Shown here piece by piece: positions 43,029-51,859 of a DNA stretch of 64,000 nucleotides. Source of the DNA: an uncultured Oscillospiraceae bacterium (GTDB taxonomy: Bacteria; Bacillota; Clostridia; Oscillospirales; Acutalibacteraceae). The stretch covers positions 8,551 to 72,550 of the forward strand of contig CAUFXR010000001.1 of assembly GCA_959596515.1 (NCBI GenBank), read 5' to 3'. How positions within the stretch are numbered: position 1 is the stretch's first letter; the number at the start of each line of letters is the position of its first letter. The translations under genes were made by a program, and so were the position numbers. The notes below the pieces were generated by a model. It worked only from the letters and a program-made list of their open reading frames with translations, had not been told where the DNA came from and did not search any database.

Positions 43029-43792
43029 GCGGTTTGATCTTCGATTCCCACGCTCACTACGACGATAAAGCTTTTGATGCCGACCGGGAGGAACTTCTCG
43101 CCGCCCTGCCCCAAAACGGCGTGGGCGGCGTGATCAATTGCGGCGCCTCCCTGGAAAGTTCCCGGGCCGCCGTCGAATTGGCGGAGGCTTATCCCTATGT
43201 TTACGCCGCGGTAGGGGTTCATCCGGAGGATGTCAAAAGCGCTCCCGCGGATTATTTGACCAGACTGGAGTCACTGGCCGCCAAACCTAAGGTTGTGGCC
43301 ATCGGCGAGATCGGCTTGGACTATTATTGGGAAGAAAACGCCTCTCCCGACGTACAAAAGCGCTTTTTTGAGGCTCAGCTTTTGCTGGCCGATAGGCTGC
43401 GGTTACCGGTCATTATTCATGACCGAGAGGCCCATGGAGACACTATGGAGTTGCTGCAAAAGCACAAACCCCGGGGCGTGCTCCACTGCTTTTCCGGCAG
43501 TGTGGAGACTGCTCGCCAGGCGGTAAAGCTTGGATTGTATCTCGGATTCGGCGGCTCCGTTACCTTTAAAAACGCCCGGCATCCTGTTGAAGTCGCCCGG
43601 GAGATTCCCCTGGATCGTCTCCTGCTGGAAACCGACGCGCCCTATATGGCCCCGGTTCCCTGCCGGGGAAAACGGAACGATTCCTCCCTGATTCGTTATG
43701 TGGCGGAAAAGATCGCCCAAATCAGAGGAATTTCCGTTGAACAGGTGCTGAACGCCTCTTTCGAGAATACCCGCGCTCTTTTCTCTATCTGA
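43025..43792 (+). CDS. tatD: TatD family metal-dependent hydrolase
   Basis: A 255-residue TIM-barrel hydrolase with the first metal-binding HAHYDD motif (DSHAHYD, residues 6-12), GEIGLDYYWEE near residue 97, and later His/Asp ligands in VIIHDREAHGDT, LHCFSGS and LLLETDAPYMAP. TatD proteins act as DNases or exonucleases in DNA repair and turnover. The ATGA overlap with metG indicates translational coupling, a common gene order in Firmicutes. The radical SAM gene 300 bases further on belongs to the TatD-linked family, consistent with this context. Confidence 0.93.
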   Translation: MSGLIFDSHAHYDDKAFDADREELLAALPQNGVGGVINCGASLESSRAAVELAEAYPYVYAAVGVHPEDVKSAPADYLTRLESLAAKPKVVAIGEIGLDYYWEENASPDVQKRFFEAQLLLADRLRLPVIIHDREAHGDTMELLQKHKPRGVLHCFSGSVETARQAVKLGLYLGFGGSVTFKNARHPVEVAREIPLDRLLLETDAPYMAPVPCRGKRNDSSLIRYVAEKIAQIRGISVEQVLNASFENTRALFSI

Positions 43793-44093
43793 CCTGCCAT
43801 GCCAGGGACGAAATTTCTATCCCGCTGTGTGTTTTCTGATCTCAATCCTCGCCGGACATCGTTTCATCGGGCGGTTCCAGATTTTCTGAAACAGAGAGAC
43901 GCTGTCTGTGTTTCAGGAAAACGCTTTGAGTCTGATGGGCCTTGTTTTTACGAAAGCTCATAAAAGCTTATAAACGCTACCCTGTTTTTTATATTTCCCC
44001 TGGCTTGGCGTTTGCCAATTTGACAGGAGACCATTCGAAATCATTCTTTATATTCTTAATATTTGATTAATTGATTTAAAGGACTGTTTTATC
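43793..44093. other. gap between tatD and the radical SAM gene
   Basis: A 301-base gap without a reading frame or clear terminator. AAAGGA at 44078-44083 serves the TTG start at 44094. An AT-rich segment near 44040-44080 could hold a weak promoter. Confidence 0.4.
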
Positions 44094-44699
44094 TTGACCA
44101 TTACTTATACCTTAGGCGGAACACTGTATGTAAACCTGACCAATCGCTGTCCCAACGCCTGCGATTTTTGTCTGCGGACTCACGGTCCCGGCGTAGGAGA
44201 CGCCGAATCCCTGTGGCTGGACCGGGAACCTACCCGGGAGGAAATCTGGGAGGATCTTTCCAAACGGGATCTGAATGCTTATCCGGAGCTGGTATTCTGC
44301 GGCTATGGAGAACCTACCTGCCGTTTAGAGGATATGCTCTGGCTTTGCGGAAAGGTCCGCCAGGTCAGCCATATTTCTATCCGAGTGAATACCAACGGCC
44401 TTTCTGATTTAATCAACGGCAGAAAAACCGCGGCGGAATTCGACGGGCTGGTGGATATTATTTCTATCAGCTTAAATGCCTCTACGCCGGAAAAGTATCA
44501 GGAAATTTGTCACTCCCAGTTTGGCCTGGATGCCTTGCCCGCTATTCTTTCCTTTACCCGTCAGGTCAGCGTTTATGTGCCCCAGGTGGTGCTTTCCGTG
44601 GTAGATAAGGATATGTCCCACAAGGAGCTCGCAGAATGTGAACGTCTGGCAAAGCAAAACGGCGCTTTGTTCCGTGTACGCGCCTATATCGAAAATTAA
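44094..44699 (+). CDS. TatD-linked radical SAM protein
   Basis: A compact radical SAM protein of 201 residues. The iron-sulfur cluster motif is CPNACDFC (CxxxCxxC) in the first 30 residues. CGYGEPTCR provides the GGE-like SAM contact, and IRVNTNGLSDLINGR and DIISISLNASTPEKYQEIC continue the partial barrel. It matches the TatD-associated radical SAM family, whose substrate is unknown. It is shorter than most radical SAM enzymes and lacks a SPASM domain. The start is TTG 44094 with AAAGGA ten bases upstream. The terminator at 44722-44752 ends the unit. Confidence 0.88.
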   Translation: MTITYTLGGTLYVNLTNRCPNACDFCLRTHGPGVGDAESLWLDREPTREEIWEDLSKRDLNAYPELVFCGYGEPTCRLEDMLWLCGKVRQVSHISIRVNTNGLSDLINGRKTAAEFDGLVDIISISLNASTPEKYQEICHSQFGLDALPAILSFTRQVSVYVPQVVLSVVDKDMSHKELAECERLAKQNGALFRVRAYIEN

Positions 44700-44721
44700 A
44701 AAAATAGAAATCCGTAATGAA

Positions 44722-44755
44722 AAGGCTCTGAATGTTTTCAGGGCCTTCTTTTATA
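44722..44755 (+). terminator. terminator of the radical SAM gene
   Basis: An 11-bp stem with one G-T pair (44722-44732 and 44737-44747) and a 4-nt loop, followed by CTTTTAT. Confidence 0.8.
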
Positions 44756-44799
44756 CTCTCATATGTAGGAAAACTCGCTCACAAAACTCTAAAAAATAA

Positions 44800-45165
44800 A
44801 AAGCGCCATCCAGCTCTCAAAGCGGAAAGCACCTTTCAAACTCCTGAAAGAAAAAACACCGGCCGAACCTCCAAAAAGGAAAATGCTGTCTACCCCCAAA
44901 TGAAAGAGACGTCGACCAAACCTTCGAAAAAGAAAAGCGCTGTCTAACCTCCCGAATGAAAGAGACATCGGTCAGAACTTCGAAAAGGAAAAGCACCTTT
45001 CAAACCCCTAAAAACACCGGTCAAACCTTTGAAAAAGAAAAGGCACCGACCAAACCTTCAAAAGTGGAAAAACATTGTTCAAATTCCTAAAGAAAAAGAA
45101 ACCACACCGTTCCGACCCTCGAGAAGGAAAATACATCGGTCAAAATCTAAAAAAGAAAAAGCAGC
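44800..45165. repeat. degenerate A-rich repeat array
   Basis: Loosely repeated blocks of about 30 bases built on GGTCAAACCTTCGAAAAAG and GAAAAGCACC, at least eight imperfect copies. No convincing gene runs across it. It looks like a decayed tandem array. Confidence 0.6.
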
Positions 45166-45186
45166 GTCATGAATCATAAAAAGTGT

Positions 45187-45236
45187 AAAAAGGGAAGCAA
45201 GGACTCATTGGTGTTCCTTGTCTCCCTTTTTCCGTG
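45187..45236. terminator. interrupted hairpin terminator
   Basis: AAAAAGGG (45187-45194) pairs with CCCTTTTT (45224-45231) and CAAGGA (45198-45203) with TCCTTG (45215-45220), with a 3x3 internal loop. It lies downstream of the minus-strand spoIIE gene and could act in both directions. Confidence 0.7.
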
Positions 45237-45410
45237 TATGTCGCTATCGGTCCTATTGCTCCAGGCGGTCTGCATTTTGTATAAAGCTCTCTTTAAACCC
45301 GGCATTTTGTATTGCGTACAGAGATACAGCGATATACAAATACAGCGTCCTATGCGCTGTTGGAAACTTATCTAAGGCAGTTCTTAAGATGGGTGGTCTT
45401 CCAAACAGCC

Positions 45411-47774
45411 TTAAGATCGGGTCTGAATGGTAGCCGCCAGCACTGTGATGTCGTCGTCATGCCCGTCCTTTCTTTTTTCCCGGGCTAACTCCACAATTTT
45501 TTGGGCGAATTCCTCTTCCCCTTGGTCCTCCCAGGTGAGGAGCTCTCCCTCCAGCCAGGCATCCCCATCTGCCAAAACGCCGTCGGATACCATCAAAAGC
45601 CGGTCTCCTTCCTGAAGCTGATAGGTTTCCTTGGCAAAACTGATTTCCGTCAAAATCCCAGCGGGCAGAGAGGGTAGATCTACCCGATGGATTTTTCCTT
45701 TCCTCACTATATAAGAGATCGCCGCGCCGGCTTTACAAAATTCCACTTTGCCGGAAAACAGATTCACTCTGGCCACATCCAAAGTGGCCAGTGATTCCTC
45801 GCCGGATTTTACCAGCAGAGCGGAATTGACGATCCGCAGTGCACAGTCAAAGCTGATCCCCGCTTTCGCTAGCTTCGCTAAAATTCCCGCCGCCATAGCG
45901 CCGTCTACCGCGGCTCGGCCACCGCTGCCCATACCGTCGCTGATAATCATTACCATACGCCCCAAGCCGTCGTTAAAGTAGGTACAGTGATCTCCGCAGA
46001 GGCTGCCATTATTGCATACATGCTGCGCTACCCCTAACACTGGCTGAAACGTCGGCTTTTCACTGAACTGAATCCGGCACCGGTCCGGCGCCGTACTGAT
46101 GCAGGGGGCATCCATTTTTCTGCCGCATACCCGGTCAATCTGCCGCAGCAGATCCTTTTTGAACAGTGCCGCGGCTTCCTCTTTAGCCGCTTCGATCTCC
46201 ACGGAAAGCCGGTGATAACGGTCCACCCGGCAGCTCACGTCGATGGGCAGAACACCGGAAGCTCGAAGCATGGCGCACAGCTGCTCTCCAAGGGCAAAAT
46301 CATATTTTTCATACAGCTCCAATTCCTGAGCCATATCCTCTAAGATCTCGCTCATCCCGCAGAACTGGTCATAGACTACTCCGCGCACCTCGCTGATCCT
46401 GCGGTCTGCCGCCGCGTTGGCCTGATAGCCAGCATAATACCGATTAACCGCTCTGACCACCTCGGAAATTCTATTGCACCGTTCCTGGAAATGCTGTGGA
46501 AAATCCTCTGGGGTGATTTTGTGCTTCGTCTTCAGTACTTGAGTCAGATCATTAAAGGCGTTCATGGTGTTAGAATACTCCTGCTGCCAGCAGAGCGCTT
46601 TCAGCCCGCAGTGGTTGCATACCGACGTAGCCGTCTTCTGGTACACCTGGTTGATATCGGCAACGGAGATCTGTTTCAGTTTTTTGGAAACCTCATCCAC
46701 GCAACTGGATACATCCGACAGTGTCTTAGAGGCAAAATCCAAGCGCATGATCACACTCCGCCGCATACCGTCCCCATTGGGCTTGTCCGCCGGCGCAGTA
46801 AAAATCTGCGCTAGTCCCTGGGTCGCGGATTTGGGAACCAGCATAAAAATCAAGGTCGCTGCCATCACTTCATAAGCGCCCGCCACCACGGTGGCGGTAT
46901 TTCCCGTTTGCAGAGCGACGATTCCATTGGAGAGGATAAACGCAGCCGCCACGGCGATTCTACCCAATGGAGAAAACAGTCCGGAGATCAGACCACCGAA
47001 GGCATAGGCCCCGGCCACATAGCTTAACGAGGCGGAAGACAGGCTGAAAATAATGCCTGTGGCGATGCCCGAGACGCTGCCGCCGCCTACACCCCCATAT
47101 TGCGCGCAGTAAAGCACCGCCAGCACCGCTAAAATCCTACCTACCGAAACATAGCCGATCATCACATTGGAAAACGCCAGAATCCCGATACATCCGGTCA
47201 GGGCCACACAGGCCAGTTCCTGTTGGCTTAAAGTAGAGATTCCCCGGCTACCGGACAAAACCTTTACGGTTTGCGTAAAGAAATAGGCCGCTCCGGCGGA
47301 CAACAGCGCCTCCGTCAGATTAGAAATAATGGTCGTTGACGTAATCAGGCTGGCACTACTCATCGCCAGACCAGTAGCGAAAATCGGTACAAAGGCCACA
47401 ATAGGGGCGTAAAGCTGGTTTTGATTCAACCTTTTCAGGTCATTCAGTGTCCATCGGATAGCGGCTGTGGCCAGGATCGCCGCCAAATAGCGTATTCCCT
47501 CGTTCACCGCACCGGGAAGAAGACTCCCCACAATAGTTCCCGCGGTCACCGCGATTAGATTGGGAAACGGCGCCGCGGCTGCCAGCGCCACGCCAAAGGG
47601 CGAATAGCCGCCGAACACTGTTCCTCGGGAGGCAAGCACCCCTAATCCAAAATAAATGATCTGCACCAACAGCTTGGCCAAAGCCTGGGAGGCCAAAGTT
47701 TCCCGCAAAATCTCCCTGGACTGCCGTTTCGTTCCCACAGTTCCGATTATTACCCCTTTGGTTCTCAAAATCAT
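45411..47774 (-). CDS. spoIIE: stage II sporulation protein E, membrane serine phosphatase
   Basis: A 787-residue protein with about ten N-terminal membrane segments (roughly residues 45-320), a central region with a Cys cluster (TSVCNHCGLKALCWQ), and a C-terminal PP2C-type Mn-dependent phosphatase (about 575-787, ISDGMGSGGRAAVDGAMAAGIL and MVSDGVLADG). It dephosphorylates SpoIIAA to release sigma-F in the forespore and helps place the polar septum. Length and layout match complete SpoIIE. ATG 47774 follows AAGGTTGG. Its presence is strong evidence for an endospore former. Confidence 0.95.
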   Translation of the reverse strand: MILRTKGVIIGTVGTKRQSREILRETLASQALAKLLVQIIYFGLGVLASRGTVFGGYSPFGVALAAAAPFPNLIAVTAGTIVGSLLPGAVNEGIRYLAAILATAAIRWTLNDLKRLNQNQLYAPIVAFVPIFATGLAMSSASLITSTTIISNLTEALLSAGAAYFFTQTVKVLSGSRGISTLSQQELACVALTGCIGILAFSNVMIGYVSVGRILAVLAVLYCAQYGGVGGGSVSGIATGIIFSLSSASLSYVAGAYAFGGLISGLFSPLGRIAVAAAFILSNGIVALQTGNTATVVAGAYEVMAATLIFMLVPKSATQGLAQIFTAPADKPNGDGMRRSVIMRLDFASKTLSDVSSCVDEVSKKLKQISVADINQVYQKTATSVCNHCGLKALCWQQEYSNTMNAFNDLTQVLKTKHKITPEDFPQHFQERCNRISEVVRAVNRYYAGYQANAAADRRISEVRGVVYDQFCGMSEILEDMAQELELYEKYDFALGEQLCAMLRASGVLPIDVSCRVDRYHRLSVEIEAAKEEAAALFKKDLLRQIDRVCGRKMDAPCISTAPDRCRIQFSEKPTFQPVLGVAQHVCNNGSLCGDHCTYFNDGLGRMVMIISDGMGSGGRAAVDGAMAAGILAKLAKAGISFDCALRIVNSALLVKSGEESLATLDVARVNLFSGKVEFCKAGAAISYIVRKGKIHRVDLPSLPAGILTEISFAKETYQLQEGDRLLMVSDGVLADGDAWLEGELLTWEDQGEEEFAQKIVELAREKRKDGHDDDITVLAATIQTRS

Positions 47775-47995
47775 TCACCAACCTTTATAATATGCACCCA
47801 TTATAAGTCTTATGCCATATTTTTCCTGTCGGATTTTGTGGGGACCAATTATTTCTCAAAAGTTATTTTGTAAATGACCAGAGATAGCGCTAACTTGTGG
47901 ACCATATTAGGCCCTGATTAAATCAGAGAAGCAGACTGCGCTGACGATGGAGGCCTAACCAAACAATCGAAACTGACATAATTTTGAAATTCGCA
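47775..47995. other. spoIIE upstream gap
   Basis: Part of a 362-base gap between spoIIE and the MBL hydrolase gene on the minus strand. It should hold the spoIIE promoter, but no clear sigma-A or sporulation box was recognised. Confidence 0.35.
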
Positions 47996-48025
47996 TAAAA
48001 AAGAGGCCCCCCTTTGGGGGACCTC
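47996..48025 (-). terminator. terminator of the MBL hydrolase gene
   Basis: A GC-rich stem made from GAGGCCCCC and its partner (48003-48025), read on the minus strand into a run of U from the A-rich bases at 47996-48002. Confidence 0.85.
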
Positions 48026-48137
48026 AAAGTCCTATACGTCTCAGAAAAGCCATAGACTTCCGAAAACGCTATTGGATAATTCCTCAATTTTCTTTTCGGG
48101 AAAGCCAGCCGGCAAGATCTGCGAGGACGACAAGCCG

Positions 48138-49100
48138 CTAATCAGCTTCCAGCGCGATATCAACAGCGGCCAGCGTCAGCTTTTCTCCATCACAGGAAGC
48201 TACAATGGTATGCTGCTGGTCGGTGCGGTAGACTGTCACATTTTTCTTCTCCAGTCTCTCCAGTGTCTCTGGATGGGGATGACCGTAAGAATTATCCTTT
48301 CCGCAGGAAATAACGGCATACCCCGGCGACACACTGTCTAAAAACGCCTGGCTGGTCGAGGTAGAGCTTCCGTGATGGCCACATTTCAGCACATCCGCCT
48401 TGATATCGCCGAAACGATCCAGGATCTCCTGCTCAGAGTCCGCCTCCGCGTCTCCCATAAACAAAAATTTCCTTTCCCCGTAAGTTAGCAGCACCGCGAT
48501 GGAATAGCTGTTTAAATCCTCGTACGCGTCACTGTTAGGCGCCAACAGCTGGGCGGAAAGTTCATCCCTTTGAAACAGCATCGTTCCCGCTGTGCCCCGG
48601 TTCACCGTCAGTCCTTTCCGATCGATCGCGGTCAGTACATCCTCATAGGTTTTGGTTGTGGGAACCTGGCCATCCGCTACTTTGGGCAGGTAAATCTCCC
48701 CAACATCAAAAGCGTCAATTACTTTATCCAATCCGCCGATATGATCCTCATGGGGGTGCGTACCGATCAAAAAATCGATTCGTTTCACACCCTGTTCCCT
48801 GATATATTCCACCAGCCGATCCGCCGTAGCATTACCCCCGGCATCGATCAGCATGGTCTGACCGTTCGGCAGCCGGATCAAGGAGGCATCAGCCTGTCCC
48901 ACGTCTAAGTATTGAATTTGCAGTTCCTGCCCCTCCTCCGGCGCGGGAATGGAAACCATCTGTCCCGCTTCCGTCTGGGACTTCTCTTCCTCTCTTGAGA
49001 ACTCCGGACCACCCATGGAAAAATAAGTGCATAAAGCGGCAATCACTACGATTACCGCGGAAAATAAGGTGCTTTTCCGTTTCCTCGATATTTTTTTCAT
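48138..49100 (-). CDS. ComEC/Rec2-like metallo-beta-lactamase fold hydrolase
   Basis: A 320-residue protein with an N-terminal membrane anchor or signal peptide (STLFSAVIVVIAALCTYFSM), then a metallo-beta-lactamase domain: IQYLDVGQADASLIRLP, metal motif THPHEDHIGG (about residues 113-122), FMGDAEADSEQEIL and CGHHGSSTSTS. It resembles the stand-alone ComEC C-terminal hydrolase domain, thought to degrade DNA or nucleotides outside the membrane. Without the ComEC channel it probably does not serve competence. ATG 49100 follows AAGGGAG. The gene is monocistronic. Confidence 0.88.
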   Translation of the reverse strand: MKKISRKRKSTLFSAVIVVIAALCTYFSMGGPEFSREEEKSQTEAGQMVSIPAPEEGQELQIQYLDVGQADASLIRLPNGQTMLIDAGGNATADRLVEYIREQGVKRIDFLIGTHPHEDHIGGLDKVIDAFDVGEIYLPKVADGQVPTTKTYEDVLTAIDRKGLTVNRGTAGTMLFQRDELSAQLLAPNSDAYEDLNSYSIAVLLTYGERKFLFMGDAEADSEQEILDRFGDIKADVLKCGHHGSSTSTSQAFLDSVSPGYAVISCGKDNSYGHPHPETLERLEKKNVTVYRTDQQHTIVASCDGEKLTLAAVDIALEAD

Positions 49101-49208
49101 TGTAAAACTCCCTTTAAAAAGTACAAATAGTAATATTAATAAAAATTACTTATTGTAATATAAATTATACATTATACTAACATTATACTAATTTCTCGTT
49201 TCTTTTTA

Positions 49209-50375
49209 TTATTTGGCAAGATTCAACCAACGCTCCGCTTTTTCCAGAAGAAGCTCGCGTCTGTTCTCCAGGGTTTCCTCCAGCACCAGCTCAAGCAGCC
49301 GGTTCAGTGTGTTTCCGATTTTTCTACCCTCCGGATAGCCCAAGCGGATCAGGTCCTCTCCGGTAACAGCCAGCTGGTTTAGAGAACAGCACAGCCCTTG
49401 GGTGTTGATCTCCTCCAGCCATGCCAGCAGCTCAGGTTCCTTTCGGAAGCGAAGCAGATCTTCCGCTGTTTCCCTTCCCAAACGAGAGACCAATTTTCTA
49501 GCCTGGCTTCTGGTTTTCTCAAGAGACGTTTGGCGGTACTGCTCTAACACCGTTACTGTTCTTATGGTTTTCCCATCGTACCGCAGTCTTTTCATCGCCA
49601 GACTTCCCTCCTCGGGAGTACAGCCGGAAAAAACGCCGGCCAGCCGAATCTCTTTTTTCGCCGGAAGGAGATTCAAAGGGATCTGGCGCAGGCCAGCCTC
49701 TGGTAAAAACACCTGGATCACCGAAAGATATTCTGTCAGCACCCGTTCGGCCCACTCTCCCAGGATTAATTTGGAAAATTCCGCCTGAAGCCTTTCCGGC
49801 GCGATTTTCCTCAGCAGCTCACGATGGTCCAAAAGAGCTTGTCTCGTATTTTTCTCTATTTCAAACTTCAGCACCGCGGAAAACCGCAGACAGCGGAGAA
49901 TCCGCAGGGCATCTTCCTGAAAGCGTCTTTCCGGTTCCCCCACGCATGTTAGAAGCCGGTTTTTCAGGTCGCTTTGGCCTCCAAAGCAATCCACCAACCC
50001 TTTTTCGGGGTGAAACGCCATGGCGTTCACCGTAAAATCCCGGCGGGAAAGGTCCTCCTGCAAAGACCGGGTAAAGTGCACTTTATCCGGCCTTCGAAAA
50101 TCGGAATAGCCGCTCTCTGTCCGATAGGTGGTGATTTCCGCCGCATGGCCCCCGATCACAGCGGTCACTGTGCCATGCTTCAGGCCGGTATCAAAAACCG
50201 GCAGCCCTGCCAGCGCCTGTTTCGTCTCCGCCGGCAGTGAGGAAACAGCAAAATCATAATCCTCTGGTTTTTTCCCAAGCAGCATATCCCGGACGCATCC
50301 GCCCACCGCGTAGGCCTCAAAGCCCTTTTTCTCCAATCGCCTGATCAGTTCGGCTCCCCATTCTGGCAGTTGCAT
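49209..50375 (-). CDS. cca: CCA tRNA nucleotidyltransferase
   Basis: Adds or repairs the 3' CCA of tRNAs. The 388-residue class II nucleotidyltransferase has the GGCVRDMLLGKKPEDYDFAV head (residues 22-41) with the catalytic Asp pair, DFTVNAMAF near residue 113, and the ERRFQEDALRILRCLRF flexible motif around 145-161. The RNA-binding C-terminal half is without an HD domain. The length is normal. ATG 50375 follows GGAGAG. In Clostridia without a split system, one Cca does both C and A addition. Confidence 0.9.
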   Translation of the reverse strand: MQLPEWGAELIRRLEKKGFEAYAVGGCVRDMLLGKKPEDYDFAVSSLPAETKQALAGLPVFDTGLKHGTVTAVIGGHAAEITTYRTESGYSDFRRPDKVHFTRSLQEDLSRRDFTVNAMAFHPEKGLVDCFGGQSDLKNRLLTCVGEPERRFQEDALRILRCLRFSAVLKFEIEKNTRQALLDHRELLRKIAPERLQAEFSKLILGEWAERVLTEYLSVIQVFLPEAGLRQIPLNLLPAKKEIRLAGVFSGCTPEEGSLAMKRLRYDGKTIRTVTVLEQYRQTSLEKTRSQARKLVSRLGRETAEDLLRFRKEPELLAWLEEINTQGLCCSLNQLAVTGEDLIRLGYPEGRKIGNTLNRLLELVLEETLENRRELLLEKAERWLNLAK

Positions 50376-50645
50376 ATTACTCTCCTAACGCTTTTCCGTA
50401 AATCCTGCCGATGGTTCCGAGCTCTGATAAGCTTTTCCATCACTGTCTCGTATCAGCCACCGGCCTCGCGCCCTTAAGTTTTCTCTTACGATGCCAAGAC
50501 GATCCTTCCGCGCGGAAGGTATCGCCTTCCAGGTTTCCCACTGCCGCCGAAAAGATCGCGTTCACACGTTCTCCTTTCCAGCCGCGGGTTGTGGTCCGCG
50601 GATTTTCTTTTCCGCCGCCCGTTTTCCGCTTTCAGACGGCGCATT
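50376..50645. other. gap upstream of cca
   Basis: About 270 bases between the cca start and the terminator of the next minus-strand gene. No gene was seen; GC-rich short frames (50411-50647 on +) lack a ribosome binding site. Confidence 0.4.
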
Positions 50646-50647
50646 AA

Positions 50648-50680
50648 AAAATCCCCAGCTCAGCGAGTCGGGGATTTTCA
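50648..50680 (-). terminator. terminator of the 50694-51389 gene
   Basis: AAAATCCCC (50648-50656) and GGGGATTTT (50670-50678) form a 9-bp stem with a 13-nt loop. Minus-strand reading ends in a U-run. Confidence 0.8.
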
Positions 50681-50693
50681 TTTAGTCAGCTAG

Positions 50694-51389
50694 TCAGCGG
50701 TATCTGCCATATTTTCCACGATAATACTTATCATCCAAAAGATGCTTTTTCCCTGTGCGGCGGTTGCGGCGGTGATAGCGCTTTCGGCCCACGTTTTTAT
50801 TTCTGGGGCCGCCGCCTCTGCGGTTGTTGCTGAACAACACCACCAAAACGATGACAATCCCCAGCGCGATGAGAACCCAGGCTAAAATTCCTAAAATCTT
50901 TGTCCGCTGGTCCACCTTGGTAACCTCAACACCGGAACCCAGCAGATCAGGAATAGAATAAACTTTAGAGTCCACATCCGGCAGGCTGATGGTACTGGAA
51001 ACCGGCTTTCTGGAAGAAGACGCCCTGGAAGAAGATGAGGCACGGGATGAGGACGAAGCCGCGCTGGAAACAGTGGCTGGATCCTCATAATAAACAGGCT
51101 CGCTGGAAGACGGCTCAGGAGTTGGTTCCGGGGCCGTAGAGGAAGGTTCCGGAGCTGTGGAAGACGGCGCGGGAGGTGGAGTGGTAGACGAAGGCGCTAC
51201 TGAGCTGTCTGGAGCTACAGAAGAGATAGAAACCGGCGGCTCAGAGGGAGGTAATTCCTCACTGACCACTTGGCTGGAAGACGATATCTCCTCCGCGTTC
51301 TCCTCCTCTGCCCAGGCGGGCATGGCACAGATGAAGCTAATCATCAATAATATTGTAACGCATAACGCGGTCCATTTTTTTACGTTCAC
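50694..51389 (-). CDS. exported Ser/Pro-rich protein with C-terminal membrane anchor
   Basis: A 231-residue protein of unknown function. The signal peptide MNVKKWTALCVTILLM ends near AMPAWA. Residues 35-135 are extracellular low complexity (Ser, Pro, Glu, Thr). A membrane segment (ILGILAWVLIALGIVIVLVVLF, about 168-189) leads to a very basic cytoplasmic tail (KRYHRRNRRTGKKHLLDDKYY). The start is GTG 51389 with GGGGG nine bases upstream. It is followed by its own terminator. It could be a spore-coat or wall-associated protein, but nothing in the sequence proves that. Confidence 0.6.
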   Translation of the reverse strand: MNVKKWTALCVTILLMISFICAMPAWAEEENAEEISSSSQVVSEELPPSEPPVSISSVAPDSSVAPSSTTPPPAPSSTAPEPSSTAPEPTPEPSSSEPVYYEDPATVSSAASSSSRASSSSRASSSRKPVSSTISLPDVDSKVYSIPDLLGSGVEVTKVDQRTKILGILAWVLIALGIVIVLVVLFSNNRRGGGPRNKNVGRKRYHRRNRRTGKKHLLDDKYYRGKYGRYR

Positions 51390-51478
51390 GCTTTATAACC
51401 CCCAAGTTACAAAACCCTTATTTTGATCCATACAATCCTTGTGTTTCACAAAAAAATCCCATGTATTTCCACGTTATA

Positions 51479-51778
51479 TTATAGCACAGAAGCGACACAA
51501 TGCAACAAATTTCCTATTTGTTGCAAAAAAAGTTTCAGAAAATTCATAATCCCTTCCGTCCCGGTTTCCACAGCCTCTCGGACGGTTCCCATCCATCGCT
51601 GAATCTGGCCCCACAGGGCCGCGGCGTTCCGGGCGAATTCTCCCCCATCAAAGCCGGCGGCGGACAGCGTATAATCCACCCATAAAAAAGCTATGGCGGA
51701 GGCCGCTAAAATAAAAGTTACGCAGAAGCCTGCGAAAAAAATTTCCTTTTCCTTTTTACGTCTTTCCAAGAGAATCAA
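51479..51778 (-). CDS. small membrane protein downstream of spoIIP
   Basis: A 99-residue protein with one clear membrane segment (FFAGFCVTFILAASAIAFLWVDYTL, residues 14-38), then an amphipathic stretch. Not recognised. The start is TTG 51778 or TTG 51769; GGAAGG lies close before the first. It lies 81 bases after spoIIP on the same strand and may be expressed with it during sporulation. Confidence 0.5.
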   Translation of the reverse strand: MILLERRKKEKEIFFAGFCVTFILAASAIAFLWVDYTLSAAGFDGGEFARNAAALWGQIQRWMGTVREAVETGTEGIMNFLKLFLQQIGNLLHCVASVL

Positions 51779-51859
51779 ATTCCTTCCTTTCTCAAATTCG
51801 CTAACCGATCTCTCAACGCGCCGGTCCGGCGCATTGGTTAATGCATACCCTTCTCTGTC

